Assembly: GCF_002165375.2 (NCBI RefSeq)
Contig: NZ_CP032134.1
Span: 1,798,001-1,862,000 of the forward strand
Direction: 5' to 3'
Source: Acinetobacter chinensis
GTDB lineage: Bacteria > Pseudomonadota > Gammaproteobacteria > Pseudomonadales > Moraxellaceae
DNA length: 64,000 bases
In this document: in pieces, positions 40,377 to 50,426 of the stretch
Layout of the letters: the number at the start of each line of letters is the position of its first letter
Numbering within the stretch: the first letter of the stretch is position 1
Position numbers and translations under genes: made by a program
Notes under the pieces: model-generated
Databases searched by the model: none
Told to the model about the DNA's origin: nothing
Seen by the model: only the letters and a program-made list of their open reading frames with translations

Positions 40377-43300
40377 CTTAATTTCGTTAATTTCTTCATC
40401 AGACAGTAGCCGGTTGATGAGTCTTAATTTCTGCAACCAGACTCCTGCACTGATATGCCGAATCTGGACGTTTGATTTTTTATACACACTGTGATCGACT
40501 ATTAATTCACCTGTGTCCTGCCGAATATATTTTCTAAACACAACACCGGTAAACTCACCGTTATTGCGCGACCACTTCAGATCATCCACTGCACGTGTTA
40601 CTGCCAAAGTACCTGTTTTAATGAATGATGATCTATACGTTTTACCGACTTCACGCTGCGGATAAGCAATAATTGCTGATATATTTCTATTTACAGCACT
40701 CGCGTAGAAAATTATCTGTCCTGCGTGCGATGCTCCATAATTATCAAAAAAACCATACTGCTTTGCCTGAAACGGTAAAAACTGAGCTGACGCTGAACTG
40801 TCAGTCTGCGCACCTAGACGCGCCTGCTCCACACCCACATTTTTGATGATCGCAGAGAAATACGCGAACTGATTTGCAGCAATACTCCCACTTGGTGCAA
40901 TGATCAGTTTTATCGTATGCATGCCTCCTGTACAGTCATACTGAACTCCCTCTCCAACCCCGAACTCTGGTATCTCCACACCATGTGCTTTAACAACCGA
41001 AGAACCGGAATAGGGCGTTCCTGATGCCGATGCACTGTTAAGTATGGTATTTGTACTGCTTTCTTCAATCAGTAAGCCTTTCCGAAGCCACTTACCATCA
41101 ACATATTCATGATCAAAGCGCGGAACATCAATTCCGGCATCAGAAAGTATGCCTTCCGAATTGAAATATGTAGCAGCTGAAGAACGACTGAACTGAAAAT
41201 TGTCATCAAGTGAAATAACACGCTTATCTGTAAAATCATAAGTAACGTCGAATAATGCAATTTCATTACCTTGCTCATCAATTACATTTTTTAGATAATC
41301 ATTGTCATTTCTGTAGTAACGGTTGTCATAGTTAATTGCTGTGATCTGCGCTTCACTCTGACCTGAACCTGAAATTTCAGAAATAAGAAATGCTTCTGAA
41401 TCCTTTTCCTGCTCAAGCGTAATTGAATATTTTGCACACTCAAATCCCACCACGAGCGGCATGAATGGCAAACGTTCAAGCACCAGCTCAAACTCACTGT
41501 TACCCTGCGTTACGCGCATGGTTTCAACACGCCTGTTTGAAAGCTGCAGATGAATCACGTACTGTTCACCTTGCTCAAGAACCGCAGGCTGAGAAACAGT
41601 AATATTCTGCCCCAACCATGCGACTACATCACCAGATGAAACAAGCATCGGTTGAGTATCATCTGTCACAGCTATACGGTCTGCAACAGTCACAAGCTCA
41701 GCTTCACCGTAAGCTGAAAACTGAACTGTTTCACGCTGAAATCTGATTTTGTTCCATGCTCTGTGTGTGATGAAATGCGCTTGCAATCGGTTGGTTACAC
41801 CTTTCAGTTCAACTTTTTTGGGATTTGAAATCTGATCATCAGGCAATTTGATCACAGATTCTGACCAGCTGTTATCAGGATCAATCCAGGTGACTTCCAC
41901 TCCGTCATAGTCCCGTTCCATGCCGAACCGTTCTGATCTTGTTTCACTGCCAGGCTGCTTGTTTCTGTGATTAAACAAAATGGCAGAACTGATATTCTCA
42001 CATTCAAACTGAACATGAAATTTACCGCTGTCCCGACGTGCATTTGCTCCAACACAACCCGCTACCAAAGCCAGTGACTCTTCATACGATGTATTCCATT
42101 TATCAAACGTATAATTGAACTCTGTTGCTTTATCAGTCCCAAAATACTGTGATATCTGATCTGAAACAGCATAGAGACCTACAACATCCAGTGTTTCAAC
42201 TGATCTACGTCCTATCAGCTCATCTGTATGTATTGCACAGATAATGTCTGCAAAATTACTCGTTGCAACTTTCTGCAATGACTGACCGCCTGTTTTATAT
42301 GTATAGACTTTCCTGGCTGCTATACAGTTCCACTGCCGCTCTTTGACTGACAGTGCTCCATCGGTCGCAACAGTCAGACTGCGGACAAGCGTCACTTTGT
42401 CATAGACCAGTTTATCCAGTTTTGAACATGCATATACAGACTTTAACTTCAGATCATTAACCCGTGTTGTTTTGCTTGCAACCCAGACATCCCCGCCTTT
42501 TCTGACCCGAACACGAACACCATTAAGGAAACGTGCCGGCAGATCAAAAATTTTAGACATTCCAAAACCATAAGTTCTGAGTTCCCACTCCTGATAATGA
42601 CTTTCAAATATCTGCCCGGTCGGAGCACCGTTACTGTCCAGTTCCTGATAATCAACTGCAAAAACCGCATTGTACTGATAGTTCTTACCGTTTGACCCAA
42701 CTGAATACATACCCTTGGGGTAATAGAAATTGAAGATCAGCTTATCAATGTCGTCATAATCAATGTAGAACCAGCCCAGCCAGTTGTCAGTCGGCTTTGA
42801 CAGTTCTATCACAGCTTCAGAAATGTTCTTATCTTCAAGCTTATTCCACTCAGCCTGCACAGCAGGTGCTATCTCAAGCTCAATGTAGTTTGATGTCACA
42901 GCAGTAACAGCATTATAAAAACCCGAAATATTTATGCTTTCAGCATTGTCAGCGAGCAATGAAGATATTGCTGCGTTATTGTCTTCAGTCAGTCGAAGCC
43001 AGTTTGGATTGACAGATGCAAAATCAGACAGGGTAACTTCATAGATAAATGCACCTGATTTCACAATGCTTTGCACAGCATACTGTCCCGCCAGATCAAT
43101 AATCCCGTTTTCAGTATCACTCACAAGCAAAGTATTGATCTGAATCGTTTTAAAGTTTTCAACATCTGCAATATCAGCTGAACTTGCGACTGTCAGCACA
43201 CCCGTCATTTCAATATTTGCAATTCCAGACAGCACCGCATCTTTGCTAAGTAAAGGTTCAGCATCAATAATGACCTGCTCGCCAACCGTGAACTTTGCAT

Positions 43301-44087
43301 CAAGCCCACCCCCGACCAGGTACAACCGGTTCGGATACTGCGGGTACATGGTTCCCTCAACTGCAGTGTCAAATACGGGATTAGACCAAGGTTCGAGTGT
43401 CTGCCCAGTAACTGCAGATGATTTTTTACCAATTAGCGGGGCTTCTGTAAATGCCGTTCCGATCTGCACCTGTGGTGTGCCTGTCAGACTTTGGCCAGGG
43501 GCATACACAGATGACGCAAAGCCGTCTATTGTTGCACCAAAAGTGTCGCCATCCTTGATGTCTGAAATCTCATATTCACCTCGGCCAACACACATCAGAC
43601 ATTCTTCAATTTCAATGCCGTCAGCGCGGTAATACAGTACCGGTGCAGCGATCAGATCAGGTATGGACTTCACTTTCCCAAAGATATCCGGTACACGACC
43701 CTTATACCGTTCACGGTTTGCACGTTTTGAAAGCTCATTGTTTGCAGATCCGTTTATGCCCTCTGGCGTTTCGGGCATGTTTAGGTAGGTCCAGACAGCC
43801 ATCCCGACTGACAGGACTGCAGATGCTACCGCGACTATTGTCATCGGGTCACCTGCATGACAGACAATGTCAAATTCCTGATTTTTTGCCAGTATCTGCA
43901 AAGCAGCAGCATCGACATGATTTGTCGGGGTAACATCATTCTGCAGACAGGCTGGGCGTAAAAAAATCCGCGCTTGCGGACATTTCATTTTAACTTCTTT
44001 GAATACATTCAGCACATTATCTGTTCTGATGTGCAGAACGCTGTCACTCGAATCCAGCGGGTTCTGATAAATGCGTACTCGGCTCAT
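40365..44087 (-). CDS. Phage tail tip/host-specificity protein (J-like)
   Basis: A 1240-residue tail tip protein. MTIVAVASAVLSVGMAVWTYLN and YKGRVPDIFGKVKSIPDLIAAPVLYYRADGIEIEECLMCVGRGEYEISDI are the usual start of lambda J-type proteins. The bulk is beta-rich tip and FNIII-like sequence. From about residue 950 comes a separate module (NFQFSRSSAATYFN, RFDHEY...GLLIEESSTN) of the carbohydrate-binding fibre type. It makes the central tail tip and determines receptor binding. It overlaps the NlpC-like gene by 44 bp. Confidence 0.85.
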   Translation of the reverse strand: MSRVRIYQNPLDSSDSVLHIRTDNVLNVFKEVKMKCPQARIFLRPACLQNDVTPTNHVDAAALQILAKNQEFDIVCHAGDPMTIVAVASAVLSVGMAVWTYLNMPETPEGINGSANNELSKRANRERYKGRVPDIFGKVKSIPDLIAAPVLYYRADGIEIEECLMCVGRGEYEISDIKDGDTFGATIDGFASSVYAPGQSLTGTPQVQIGTAFTEAPLIGKKSSAVTGQTLEPWSNPVFDTAVEGTMYPQYPNRLYLVGGGLDAKFTVGEQVIIDAEPLLSKDAVLSGIANIEMTGVLTVASSADIADVENFKTIQINTLLVSDTENGIIDLAGQYAVQSIVKSGAFIYEVTLSDFASVNPNWLRLTEDNNAAISSLLADNAESINISGFYNAVTAVTSNYIELEIAPAVQAEWNKLEDKNISEAVIELSKPTDNWLGWFYIDYDDIDKLIFNFYYPKGMYSVGSNGKNYQYNAVFAVDYQELDSNGAPTGQIFESHYQEWELRTYGFGMSKIFDLPARFLNGVRVRVRKGGDVWVASKTTRVNDLKLKSVYACSKLDKLVYDKVTLVRSLTVATDGALSVKERQWNCIAARKVYTYKTGGQSLQKVATSNFADIICAIHTDELIGRRSVETLDVVGLYAVSDQISQYFGTDKATEFNYTFDKWNTSYEESLALVAGCVGANARRDSGKFHVQFECENISSAILFNHRNKQPGSETRSERFGMERDYDGVEVTWIDPDNSWSESVIKLPDDQISNPKKVELKGVTNRLQAHFITHRAWNKIRFQRETVQFSAYGEAELVTVADRIAVTDDTQPMLVSSGDVVAWLGQNITVSQPAVLEQGEQYVIHLQLSNRRVETMRVTQGNSEFELVLERLPFMPLVVGFECAKYSITLEQEKDSEAFLISEISGSGQSEAQITAINYDNRYYRNDNDYLKNVIDEQGNEIALFDVTYDFTDKRVISLDDNFQFSRSSAATYFNSEGILSDAGIDVPRFDHEYVDGKWLRKGLLIEESSTNTILNSASASGTPYSGSSVVKAHGVEIPEFGVGEGVQYDCTGGMHTIKLIIAPSGSIAANQFAYFSAIIKNVGVEQARLGAQTDSSASAQFLPFQAKQYGFFDNYGASHAGQIIFYASAVNRNISAIIAYPQREVGKTYRSSFIKTGTLAVTRAVDDLKWSRNNGEFTGVVFRKYIRQDTGELIVDHSVYKKSNVQIRHISAGVWLQKLRLINRLLSDEEINEIKTRI

Positions 44088-44436
44088 AGTATCGAATCCG
44101 TTTAAAAAATTTGTACAGTGAAATCACAGGCAGGAAATGAACCCCCAGCTCTGTCAGATGCAGGACACGTTCACAGTAATACAACCCGACGTGTGAATTG
44201 CCTTTATCGTTGGTCATCAGAACAATAGTTCCGTCCCGTGGGGCTTTGATCTGTCTGTTTCTGACGACTGTATGCCGTGATGTTTTCAGCGTTTCATTCA
44301 GTGAGGATGTCAGCCCGATGAAGTTCTGACTGTAATCGACGCTCAGCAGATACTGCGCAGATTCAATCAGAAAATGAACACAGTGATAATGTTCAGGGTC
44401 ATATTTCCGGTTCAGCAATGGATCTATACTTTTCAT
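44044..44436 (-). CDS. NlpC/P60-like tail tip peptidase
   Basis: A 130-residue protein. YHCVHFLIE supplies the Cys with its helix, and NDKGNSHVGLYYCERVLHL supplies the His and strand, the expected order for a papain-like NlpC/P60 cell-wall peptidase in siphophage tail tips (lambda gpK C-terminal part). Such enzymes help the tail cross the peptidoglycan. It overlaps both neighbours and is translated within the tail operon. Confidence 0.7.
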   Translation of the reverse strand: MKSIDPLLNRKYDPEHYHCVHFLIESAQYLLSVDYSQNFIGLTSSLNETLKTSRHTVVRNRQIKAPRDGTIVLMTNDKGNSHVGLYYCERVLHLTELGVHFLPVISLYKFFKRIRYYEPSTHLSEPAGFE

Positions 44437-44933
44437 CAGAACAGACTCCGTAGACTTGGAAATTCATCAAGTGTATACATCAACCCTGTACCATTACTGT
44501 TTGCCCTTTTTGTTGCTGCTTTGAACGTGGTCGCTTCTTCATTTGTACTGCGTTCTTCAACAAAAAACCCATCTATTACACGCAATGGACTGTCCAGATT
44601 TACAGATGAGTAAGCACGGTACACAACAGCTGGACTTTCTTCAGTGTCTGCATTTCTAATGATTTTCAGCAGTCTGGGAACAATTTGTCCAAGATCATTA
44701 ACTGTAATATCCAGGGTCTGATCCAGATCATTAAATGCTCCACCTCGACGGATCTGCAAAGGCATAAACTCATAAACCACTACCAGGCCATCTTCATGGG
44801 TTACTGTCACACCATCTGTATGATTAAGCACATAGCGCAATGATTGAGGCCATAGACTATGACTGATTTCTATACATTCCAGCATTGCAGCCGATGGGGA
44901 AGCATCAAGATAAAACTCATTCAGTTCTGCCAT
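44436..44933 (-). CDS. DUF1833 tail protein
   Basis: A 165-residue phage tail protein. NEFYLDASPSAAMLECIEISHSLWPQSLRYVLNHTDGVTVTHED and DQTLDITVNDLGQIVPRLLKII are the DUF1833 blocks. It probably forms part of the tail tip baseplate between tape measure and J. The stop overlaps the next start by one base, and its start overlaps the preceding gene by 13 bp. Confidence 0.82.
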   Translation of the reverse strand: MAELNEFYLDASPSAAMLECIEISHSLWPQSLRYVLNHTDGVTVTHEDGLVVVYEFMPLQIRRGGAFNDLDQTLDITVNDLGQIVPRLLKIIRNADTEESPAVVYRAYSSVNLDSPLRVIDGFFVEERSTNEEATTFKAATKRANSNGTGLMYTLDEFPSLRSLF

Positions 44934-45409
44934 AAACCCCTCATTGTTCCAGGTACAGACTCGTTCGCCAGTTTCTCCAGCAGGAGTTTAGCCTGAGGGT
45001 TCATACCTGAATTCCAGTAATCAATAATCACATCATCAATATCTGCAGATCTGTGCAATGGCTTCACCCAGACCTGAAAACTGTACTGAACAATCCGTCC
45101 ATTCCGCAGCTGCTCACTGGGCTGCGAGTTCACAGCAAAACGACATTCATGTTCTTCCAGATCATAAGCATCAGTCTGTAATGCCCAAAGCCAGTTTTCA
45201 GGCGATCTCTGTTTTTTACGCCAGAACGCCCAGAAATATTCACGCTCTGCCCTGCTTGCACACATGACCGATGCTGTAACCTGATGAACCGACCCGATAA
45301 ATGCCAATCGTTGCCTCGGCATGCCACCACGCAGTGGCTGCTCTATCAGGTTCTGACCAGGTGTGAAGCCGTATCCCGACTGCAACGGGCAAAGCATAAA
45401 TGTGTCCAT
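44921..45409 (-). CDS. Phage minor tail protein
   Basis: A 162-residue protein located right after the tape measure gene, the place of lambda M-like tip proteins. GFTPGQNLIEQPLRGGMPRQRLAFIGSVHQVTASVMC begins it and YFWAFWRKKQRSPENWLWALQTDAYDLEEHECRFAV forms a tryptophan-rich core. A helical C-terminus follows. No enzymatic motif is present; it is named by position. Confidence 0.75.
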   Translation of the reverse strand: MDTFMLCPLQSGYGFTPGQNLIEQPLRGGMPRQRLAFIGSVHQVTASVMCASRAEREYFWAFWRKKQRSPENWLWALQTDAYDLEEHECRFAVNSQPSEQLRNGRIVQYSFQVWVKPLHRSADIDDVIIDYWNSGMNPQAKLLLEKLANESVPGTMRGLWQN

Positions 45410-45425
45410 ATTTTTCCCATTAAAA

Positions 45426-45443
45426 AACCACCCTAAGGTGGTT
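45426..45443 (-). terminator. Hairpin at the end of the tape measure gene
   Basis: AACCACC-CTAA-GGTGGTT followed by T-run on the minus strand; its arm reaches the tape measure stop codon. Confidence 0.6.
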
Positions 45444-48400
45444 AGCGTTTGGTGTTTGCCGTAGTATTCGAAACTATAGATTTGTGAACCCTGGAGTTAG
45501 GATTTCCCATCTGTGCAGGCAGATAACGATCCACTTCATCACGAACAGCTTGCTTCATGATATCAATCGTCACTGACCCATCACTGCCTTTCGTCTGTTC
45601 TGCGGTATATCCCTGAGGGACGTTGATATTGATCTGTGGCTGTACAATCACTTTTGCCTCAGATAATGAGTTCTGGCGAATTGCGTCAACAGTACCCATG
45701 CCAACACGGCGAGTGTTCTGTGGCAGCTCACCAAACCGGTTCATGTAATCAAGATTTTCTGTACCAATTTTTTGAGCTGAAGCAGCACGGATCATAAATT
45801 CACCATTGGAAGCCATGATCGGTATAGAGTCACTTGTACCCGAACCTGAACCACGAATACGACCACCGGTTGCGAACCCCTGTGCTTTAACTGAACTGAT
45901 AATTGAAGCAATCTGAGCACCCTGAGCAAAGGCACCTGCAATCAACGGAAGATTTTGTGGAAAACCAACTTTGGATGCCTGAGCAATGTTCTGCCCCATC
46001 GCTAAAGATGCCTGAGCTGCAGTAAAGGCTTTATCTATTGCAAATGCCACTTTGTATGAAGTTGATTTCTCTTCTCCGATATCCTTCAGCATTGAAACTA
46101 CTGCACCAGTGATACTTTGCCCATATGACATCTGAAGTTGTAATGAGTTCATCTGGTAATCAAACTCAATCATCTTCATACGGTCATGGTGTTCCTGCCA
46201 GATCAGTTCCCGTGCTGCAGCAATCGCTTCAAGATCAGCATCAGGATCTGCTGCACTCTGAGCGAGTGAGGCAACCTGAGCATCTGCAAGTTCAGAACTT
46301 TGTTTCTCCCTGGAATCCCGATCATCCTGAATCTGCAGAAAATCACCAGTTCCCAGCATATCGGCCTGTGCATAAGCCCAGTTTTTAGAGGCATCATTTA
46401 ACCGTTGCTGTAACTCAGTCATTTTTTGAAGTCTGAGCATTTCAGCCTTAAATGCTCTTTCCTGCAGATCATTTATTTCAATGAGCTTTCTCTTTTCAAG
46501 ATCGTATTTCATTTCAAAAGCAACTGTTTCATCAAGAAACTGCTCTTTCATCTGAAAAATACGCTGCTCTTTGGCCAGTTGGATTAAACCAAGCTCATGT
46601 GCGTACTGCTCATTCAGGAATTCCACTGCCTGATCACGCTGGCTCCTGGACAGTTCAATATCATGAGCTGCATAAAATTTCTTTTGATCGAAACTGTCTT
46701 TTAATAACTGTACTTCTGATTTTTTAAAAGAAGTATAGTCATTCAGTTTTGTCTTCAGAGCATATTCAGCAATTGATATTTCACTGTCAGCACGGCTTTG
46801 ATATTCAGCAACAAGGCGGTTTTTTTCATCTGCAGAAAACCCTGCCTTATCAATCTCTTTAAGTTTATCTTTAAGATTCTCGCGGATTTTGGTTACTTCA
46901 TTTGCAACATCAAGTTCAAGAGATTTTTGTAGGTCAGCTTGCTCCTTTAAAAATTCAGAATACTGCTTAAGATCATTAATCGCATCATCTACACCCTTGT
47001 TTTTTAGAGCCGAGCCACCCAAACCAACTATCCACTTATTGACTGCAGGAGCGAAGTTAGTCACCTCTTTGTTGCGCTCAGCACCTCCATTAACTTTTCC
47101 GCTTTTTGCAAACTGTGCAGATCCGGCAAGGCCGGCATTGTGTGAGCGAATCGCAGCCTCCCAATCTCCCAGTTCCTTGTATGCTTTAGCCAGATTTTTC
47201 GCCACAACTTCAGCTATAACCGGAAGGTTTTTGGAGTCTGCAATGCTTAATCCGTTATCCTTGCGATAAGCACTGGTAGTTTGGTAATAACCAATTGCGC
47301 CAGTCGGACTTACCGCGTCTGGATTGCCCTTAGATTCTTGTGCCATTAACCCAGCAAGATAGTTCTTAGGAATACCGTATTTAGCCCCTATACCATCCAA
47401 GTCGTGTTTTGCTGACAAGGTTGCCACCTTTTGCAGCATTTTGAGTTCTGCTTGAGTGTACTGGTACTTTTTCTCTGCCTCCTTTGTATTTTCCTTTAAT
47501 ACTTTATTTCTAGACTCAATGACCTTGCTGTTCTGCTGCTCTATTGAAAGAGTCTGCAATCCAATTTGAAACAAGTCATTGGTGAGCTGCACATTATTTT
47601 TTCGTGCCCAGTTAGCTGTCTGAACCATATTGGCCACTTGTTCAGGCGTATAACCCTTGGCAAGTAAATTTTTAGTCAAATAGGCATCGAACTCACGATC
47701 AAATAATGAAGCCTTAAAACTCTTCTGCGCCTCTGCTGCGCTGTTTGCAGCACTTTTATTTTCCTTAAGGGCTTTAGTGTTTCCATCGACACCAACAATT
47801 GCTGTCTGTGCGTTCCTTCCAGCCACCTCGACTTCAATCCCAAACAGTTTGAGTTTTGAACTGGTATTGGTCGCCTCCTGAGCATTTTTCACAAATTCAG
47901 CTGTATTCGCCTTTATGGACTCATATACATCCTTTGAGATGCGTAATTCATTAAAGCGCTGAACGGCTTCAGTCATGCTAATGGTGCCATTTCTGGCATC
48001 CTGCACTACCTGTACAACCTCTTTATTTCCTTTGTAAAGCTGCTCTATGGCATTTAGCTGCATGTTGATTTTGCTGCTTGATTCAGACAAAGCTTTATTC
48101 TGACGCTCAAAAGCGGCGGTCATATCATTGATCGCACCATCTTTCTCAAGCCCCTTTAAAGCAAGCAATTCATCCTTGGCTTTTTTTGCTACAGCTGCCT
48201 GCTCTTCAAGCTTCTTATTCGCTTCTTCTGCTCGGCTACTGAAATACACATAACCTGCTGCAAGTGCAGTTACCCCAAGAGTGACAGCACCTATTGGACC
48301 ACCAATCAAACTATATAACGCAGCAGCACGTGAGCGGGCTTTATTGTTGGCTTCCTGTGCAATAGTGTCAGCTGCAGTTGCAGCAGCATGGGCGGCAGTT

Positions 48401-49521
48401 GCCTGAGTAGCCTTCGTTTCAAGTGGAATCACTGTAGCCTGGATATATGAAAGCCGTTGTAACCCTGTCATCCGCGCGGCAGTCGCTTTAGCATCTGCCA
48501 ATTGCATTGCAGTGTACTGAGCTACAGCACCTGTTTTACGTGCTTCAGAAGCAGTTAAGGCTGCATTCGTGGTAAGTTCACTTAGGTTGACGGAATTCTT
48601 TTTTAACGATTCTGCGATAGATCCACGAATTGCAACAGTCTGGGCAAGAATGGTCTTTGTCAGGAATGCTACACCACCAATCATGGCCACATTGGCGACT
48701 GAATCCAGATTCTGTGCAAGTTCACCTAAAGCACCTGCCATAATTCCAGTAGCACTTGTAGCTTCATTTGCCTTGCCAAGGTATACAGTCACAGCATTGG
48801 AAAGCATGGTGAATCCATCTGCCAGGCTGTTTTCCATATTATTTGCGAGCTTTTCGTTTTGCTCACGAGTGGCAATCAGTGTCTTGATTAAGTCTTCAAG
48901 AGACGCTTTACCTTCTGCACCGAGTTTCCGAATTTCAGCTTCAGACTTACCTGTAGTTTTAGCCATATCTGCAATTACATTGTCTGCACCTGTGACAATA
49001 GAGATCCATGCATCAGCGTCAATCTTGCCTTTTGCCATGGATTTGGACAGGGAGTCCATGGCTGACTGAGCCTGGTCTGTTCGTGTCGCATTGTGGGTAA
49101 AACTAAACGACAGTGAATCAACTAGATCGAGTGTTTCTGTTGTAGAGCGACCAAGTGACTTCATGCCACCTGCGAGACTTAAATACACTTCTTGCGCTTC
49201 ACCTAAAGAACGGTAGGTTGTATTGGCTGTAGCCAGCACTCGATCCTGTACCAATCTGTATTCTTCAGCACTTGCTGTGGCGTTACGAATTCGCGCAGCC
49301 ATCTGTGTATAACCATCAGCCATGGCAATTGCTTTGCTGATAGTAAGGATGCCGCCCATGTACCCGACAAGACTTTTGATAGATGCAGACATCTCTGTCA
49401 TCTGCATTTCAGCCTTACCACCTTTTACTGTCAGATTTTCAAGCTCTGCCGCTACCGCACGTGCATTTCTTTCAGCATTTCTGGAGTCAATCTCAATAAC
49501 CAGTCTACTTGTTTGTGTCAT
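45442..49521 (-). CDS. Tail tape measure protein with lytic transglycosylase domain
   Basis: A 1359-residue tape measure protein that sets tail length. The first 240 residues have the tape-measure N-terminal domain (SAMDSLSKSMAKGKIDADAWISIVTGADNVIADMAKTTG), followed by hydrophobic segments (VAMIGGVAFLTKTILA; LIGGPIGAVTLGVTALAAGYVYF) and long coiled coils. At about residues 705-800 sits an embedded lytic transglycosylase: YGIPKNYLAGLMAQESKGNPDAVSPTGAIGYYQTT, with Glu729 as the likely catalytic acid, and AAIRSHNAGLAG. The C-terminus is Gln-rich with a QPQININ segment. The ribosome site CAGGAAAG precedes the ATG. Confidence 0.9.
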   Translation of the reverse strand: MTQTSRLVIEIDSRNAERNARAVAAELENLTVKGGKAEMQMTEMSASIKSLVGYMGGILTISKAIAMADGYTQMAARIRNATASAEEYRLVQDRVLATANTTYRSLGEAQEVYLSLAGGMKSLGRSTTETLDLVDSLSFSFTHNATRTDQAQSAMDSLSKSMAKGKIDADAWISIVTGADNVIADMAKTTGKSEAEIRKLGAEGKASLEDLIKTLIATREQNEKLANNMENSLADGFTMLSNAVTVYLGKANEATSATGIMAGALGELAQNLDSVANVAMIGGVAFLTKTILAQTVAIRGSIAESLKKNSVNLSELTTNAALTASEARKTGAVAQYTAMQLADAKATAARMTGLQRLSYIQATVIPLETKATQATAAHAAATAADTIAQEANNKARSRAAALYSLIGGPIGAVTLGVTALAAGYVYFSSRAEEANKKLEEQAAVAKKAKDELLALKGLEKDGAINDMTAAFERQNKALSESSSKINMQLNAIEQLYKGNKEVVQVVQDARNGTISMTEAVQRFNELRISKDVYESIKANTAEFVKNAQEATNTSSKLKLFGIEVEVAGRNAQTAIVGVDGNTKALKENKSAANSAAEAQKSFKASLFDREFDAYLTKNLLAKGYTPEQVANMVQTANWARKNNVQLTNDLFQIGLQTLSIEQQNSKVIESRNKVLKENTKEAEKKYQYTQAELKMLQKVATLSAKHDLDGIGAKYGIPKNYLAGLMAQESKGNPDAVSPTGAIGYYQTTSAYRKDNGLSIADSKNLPVIAEVVAKNLAKAYKELGDWEAAIRSHNAGLAGSAQFAKSGKVNGGAERNKEVTNFAPAVNKWIVGLGGSALKNKGVDDAINDLKQYSEFLKEQADLQKSLELDVANEVTKIRENLKDKLKEIDKAGFSADEKNRLVAEYQSRADSEISIAEYALKTKLNDYTSFKKSEVQLLKDSFDQKKFYAAHDIELSRSQRDQAVEFLNEQYAHELGLIQLAKEQRIFQMKEQFLDETVAFEMKYDLEKRKLIEINDLQERAFKAEMLRLQKMTELQQRLNDASKNWAYAQADMLGTGDFLQIQDDRDSREKQSSELADAQVASLAQSAADPDADLEAIAAARELIWQEHHDRMKMIEFDYQMNSLQLQMSYGQSITGAVVSMLKDIGEEKSTSYKVAFAIDKAFTAAQASLAMGQNIAQASKVGFPQNLPLIAGAFAQGAQIASIISSVKAQGFATGGRIRGSGSGTSDSIPIMASNGEFMIRAASAQKIGTENLDYMNRFGELPQNTRRVGMGTVDAIRQNSLSEAKVIVQPQININVPQGYTAEQTKGSDGSVTIDIMKQAVRDEVDRYLPAQMGNPNSRVHKSIVSNTTANTKR

Positions 49522-49539
49522 TTCACTTTCCTGTGGGCA

Positions 49540-49561
49540 ATAAAAAAGCGCCTACAGGCGC
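49540..49561 (-). terminator. Intergenic hairpin before the tape measure gene
   Basis: GCGCCT-AC-AGGCGC, then six T and ATTGCC on the minus strand; the tape measure ribosome site starts four bases later. Confidence 0.6.
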
Positions 49562-49573
49562 ACAGACAATAAA

Positions 49574-49601
49574 AAACCGACCTCATTCGGGTCGGTTTTA
49601 T
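49574..49601 (-). terminator. Intergenic hairpin
   Basis: ACCGACC-TCATTC-GGGTCGGT with flanking A/T runs at the end of the small phage gene that stops at 49602. Confidence 0.6.
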
Positions 49602-49772
49602 TTAAGTACTTCTAATATTCTGGCGATTGCAATTAGTATTGAATCTGCTTTCCATATAGTTATTCCAAACAAAAAAGACACAACAAATAATGTATGTCCA
49701 AACTCTTAACGTTTTACTTTCAGAAAGCTTATTCATTGCTTTATCAACCTTTAAATCCAGGTTAAAATTCAT
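49602..49772 (-). CDS. Small phage membrane peptide
   Basis: A 56-residue frame starting MNFNLDLKVDKAMNKLSESKTLR with one hydrophobic stretch (VWTYIICCVFFVW) and a basic tail. AAAGGA is about 11 bases upstream. It lies between the frameshifting chaperone gene and the tape measure. Function unknown; length and lack of homologue recognition keep this tentative. Confidence 0.5.
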   Translation of the reverse strand: MNFNLDLKVDKAMNKLSESKTLRVWTYIICCVFFVWNNYMESRFNTNCNRQNIRST

Positions 49773-49811
49773 CTATGTTCTGATCCTTTAGTCTGCATTG
49801 GATTGGAAACA

Positions 49812-49846
49812 AAAAAGCCCATGATTGCGAGTCACGGGCTTTTTGC
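49812..49846. terminator. Bidirectional hairpin
   Basis: AAAAAAGCCCATGATT and AGTCACGGGCTTTTTGC form a stem; nearly the same sequence recurs at 52411-52442. Confidence 0.6.
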
Positions 49847-49950
49847 TTTGCTAAATAAAATAAACCGTGTCATGCACGGCTTAAGTTAAATCTTGAATTG
49901 AAAAATTTATACTTCGTAGAGTTGCATATTAGTTATATACAACTACCCAA

Positions 49951-49980
49951 ATAAAAAACCACCCGAGGGTGGCTCTTTGC
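49951..49980 (-). terminator. Intergenic hairpin
   Basis: CCACCC-GA-GGGTGG with A/T runs, just downstream of the stop of the gene ending at 49992. Confidence 0.55.
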
Positions 49981-49991
49981 TATGTTTAGAT

Positions 49992-50198
49992 TTAGGATTT
50001 TAGAATTTTATAAATTTTTCCAGTTTCATTGCTTTCAAAAAGCATCTCAAAATTAGGTCTAATTATCTCGCCTTCAACTGAAATATGTTTAATTCGATCA
50101 TGCGTTTTCGCTTCATTAGTGATTACATCATCTAAAGTAGCCTCAACCACATATTGCTCACCAAATTGATCCTGAATATTGAGTTCGAGCTTATTCAT
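49992..50198 (-). CDS. Small phage protein
   Basis: About 68 residues from MNKLELN at 50198, preceded by AAGGTG; a longer frame from 50249 would add an artificial hydrophobic start. LNIQDQFGEQYVVEATLDDVITNEAKTHDRIKHISVEGEIIRPNFEMLFESNETGKIY is a beta-rich soluble sequence. It lies between the tail chaperone and the tape measure genes; function unknown. Confidence 0.55.
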   Translation of the reverse strand: MNKLELNIQDQFGEQYVVEATLDDVITNEAKTHDRIKHISVEGEIIRPNFEMLFESNETGKIYKILKS

Positions 50199-50426
50199 AA
50201 AAAACACCTTAAAAATTAAATAAATATAAATAAAAAAAACAGCACTCAATGGTTATAAGATTTTATGATGCCCCATTGAATGCTACTCAATATACCGTAA
50301 AATTAATTTTTGTTATATAAATTTAATTTTGCTCAGGTCTTGTGGATCTTTTTGCAAAACTCAAGTATTAAAAACCACTCCGAAGAGTGGGTTCATAGAT
50401 ATTTTTTATCAACAAAAGAAACCCAC

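Noticed and set aside
48569..49069. Long plus-strand frame inside the tape measure gene.
   Set aside because: Antisense shadow of a well-supported gene, Ser/Ala-rich with no motif; similar frames occur opposite other long genes.
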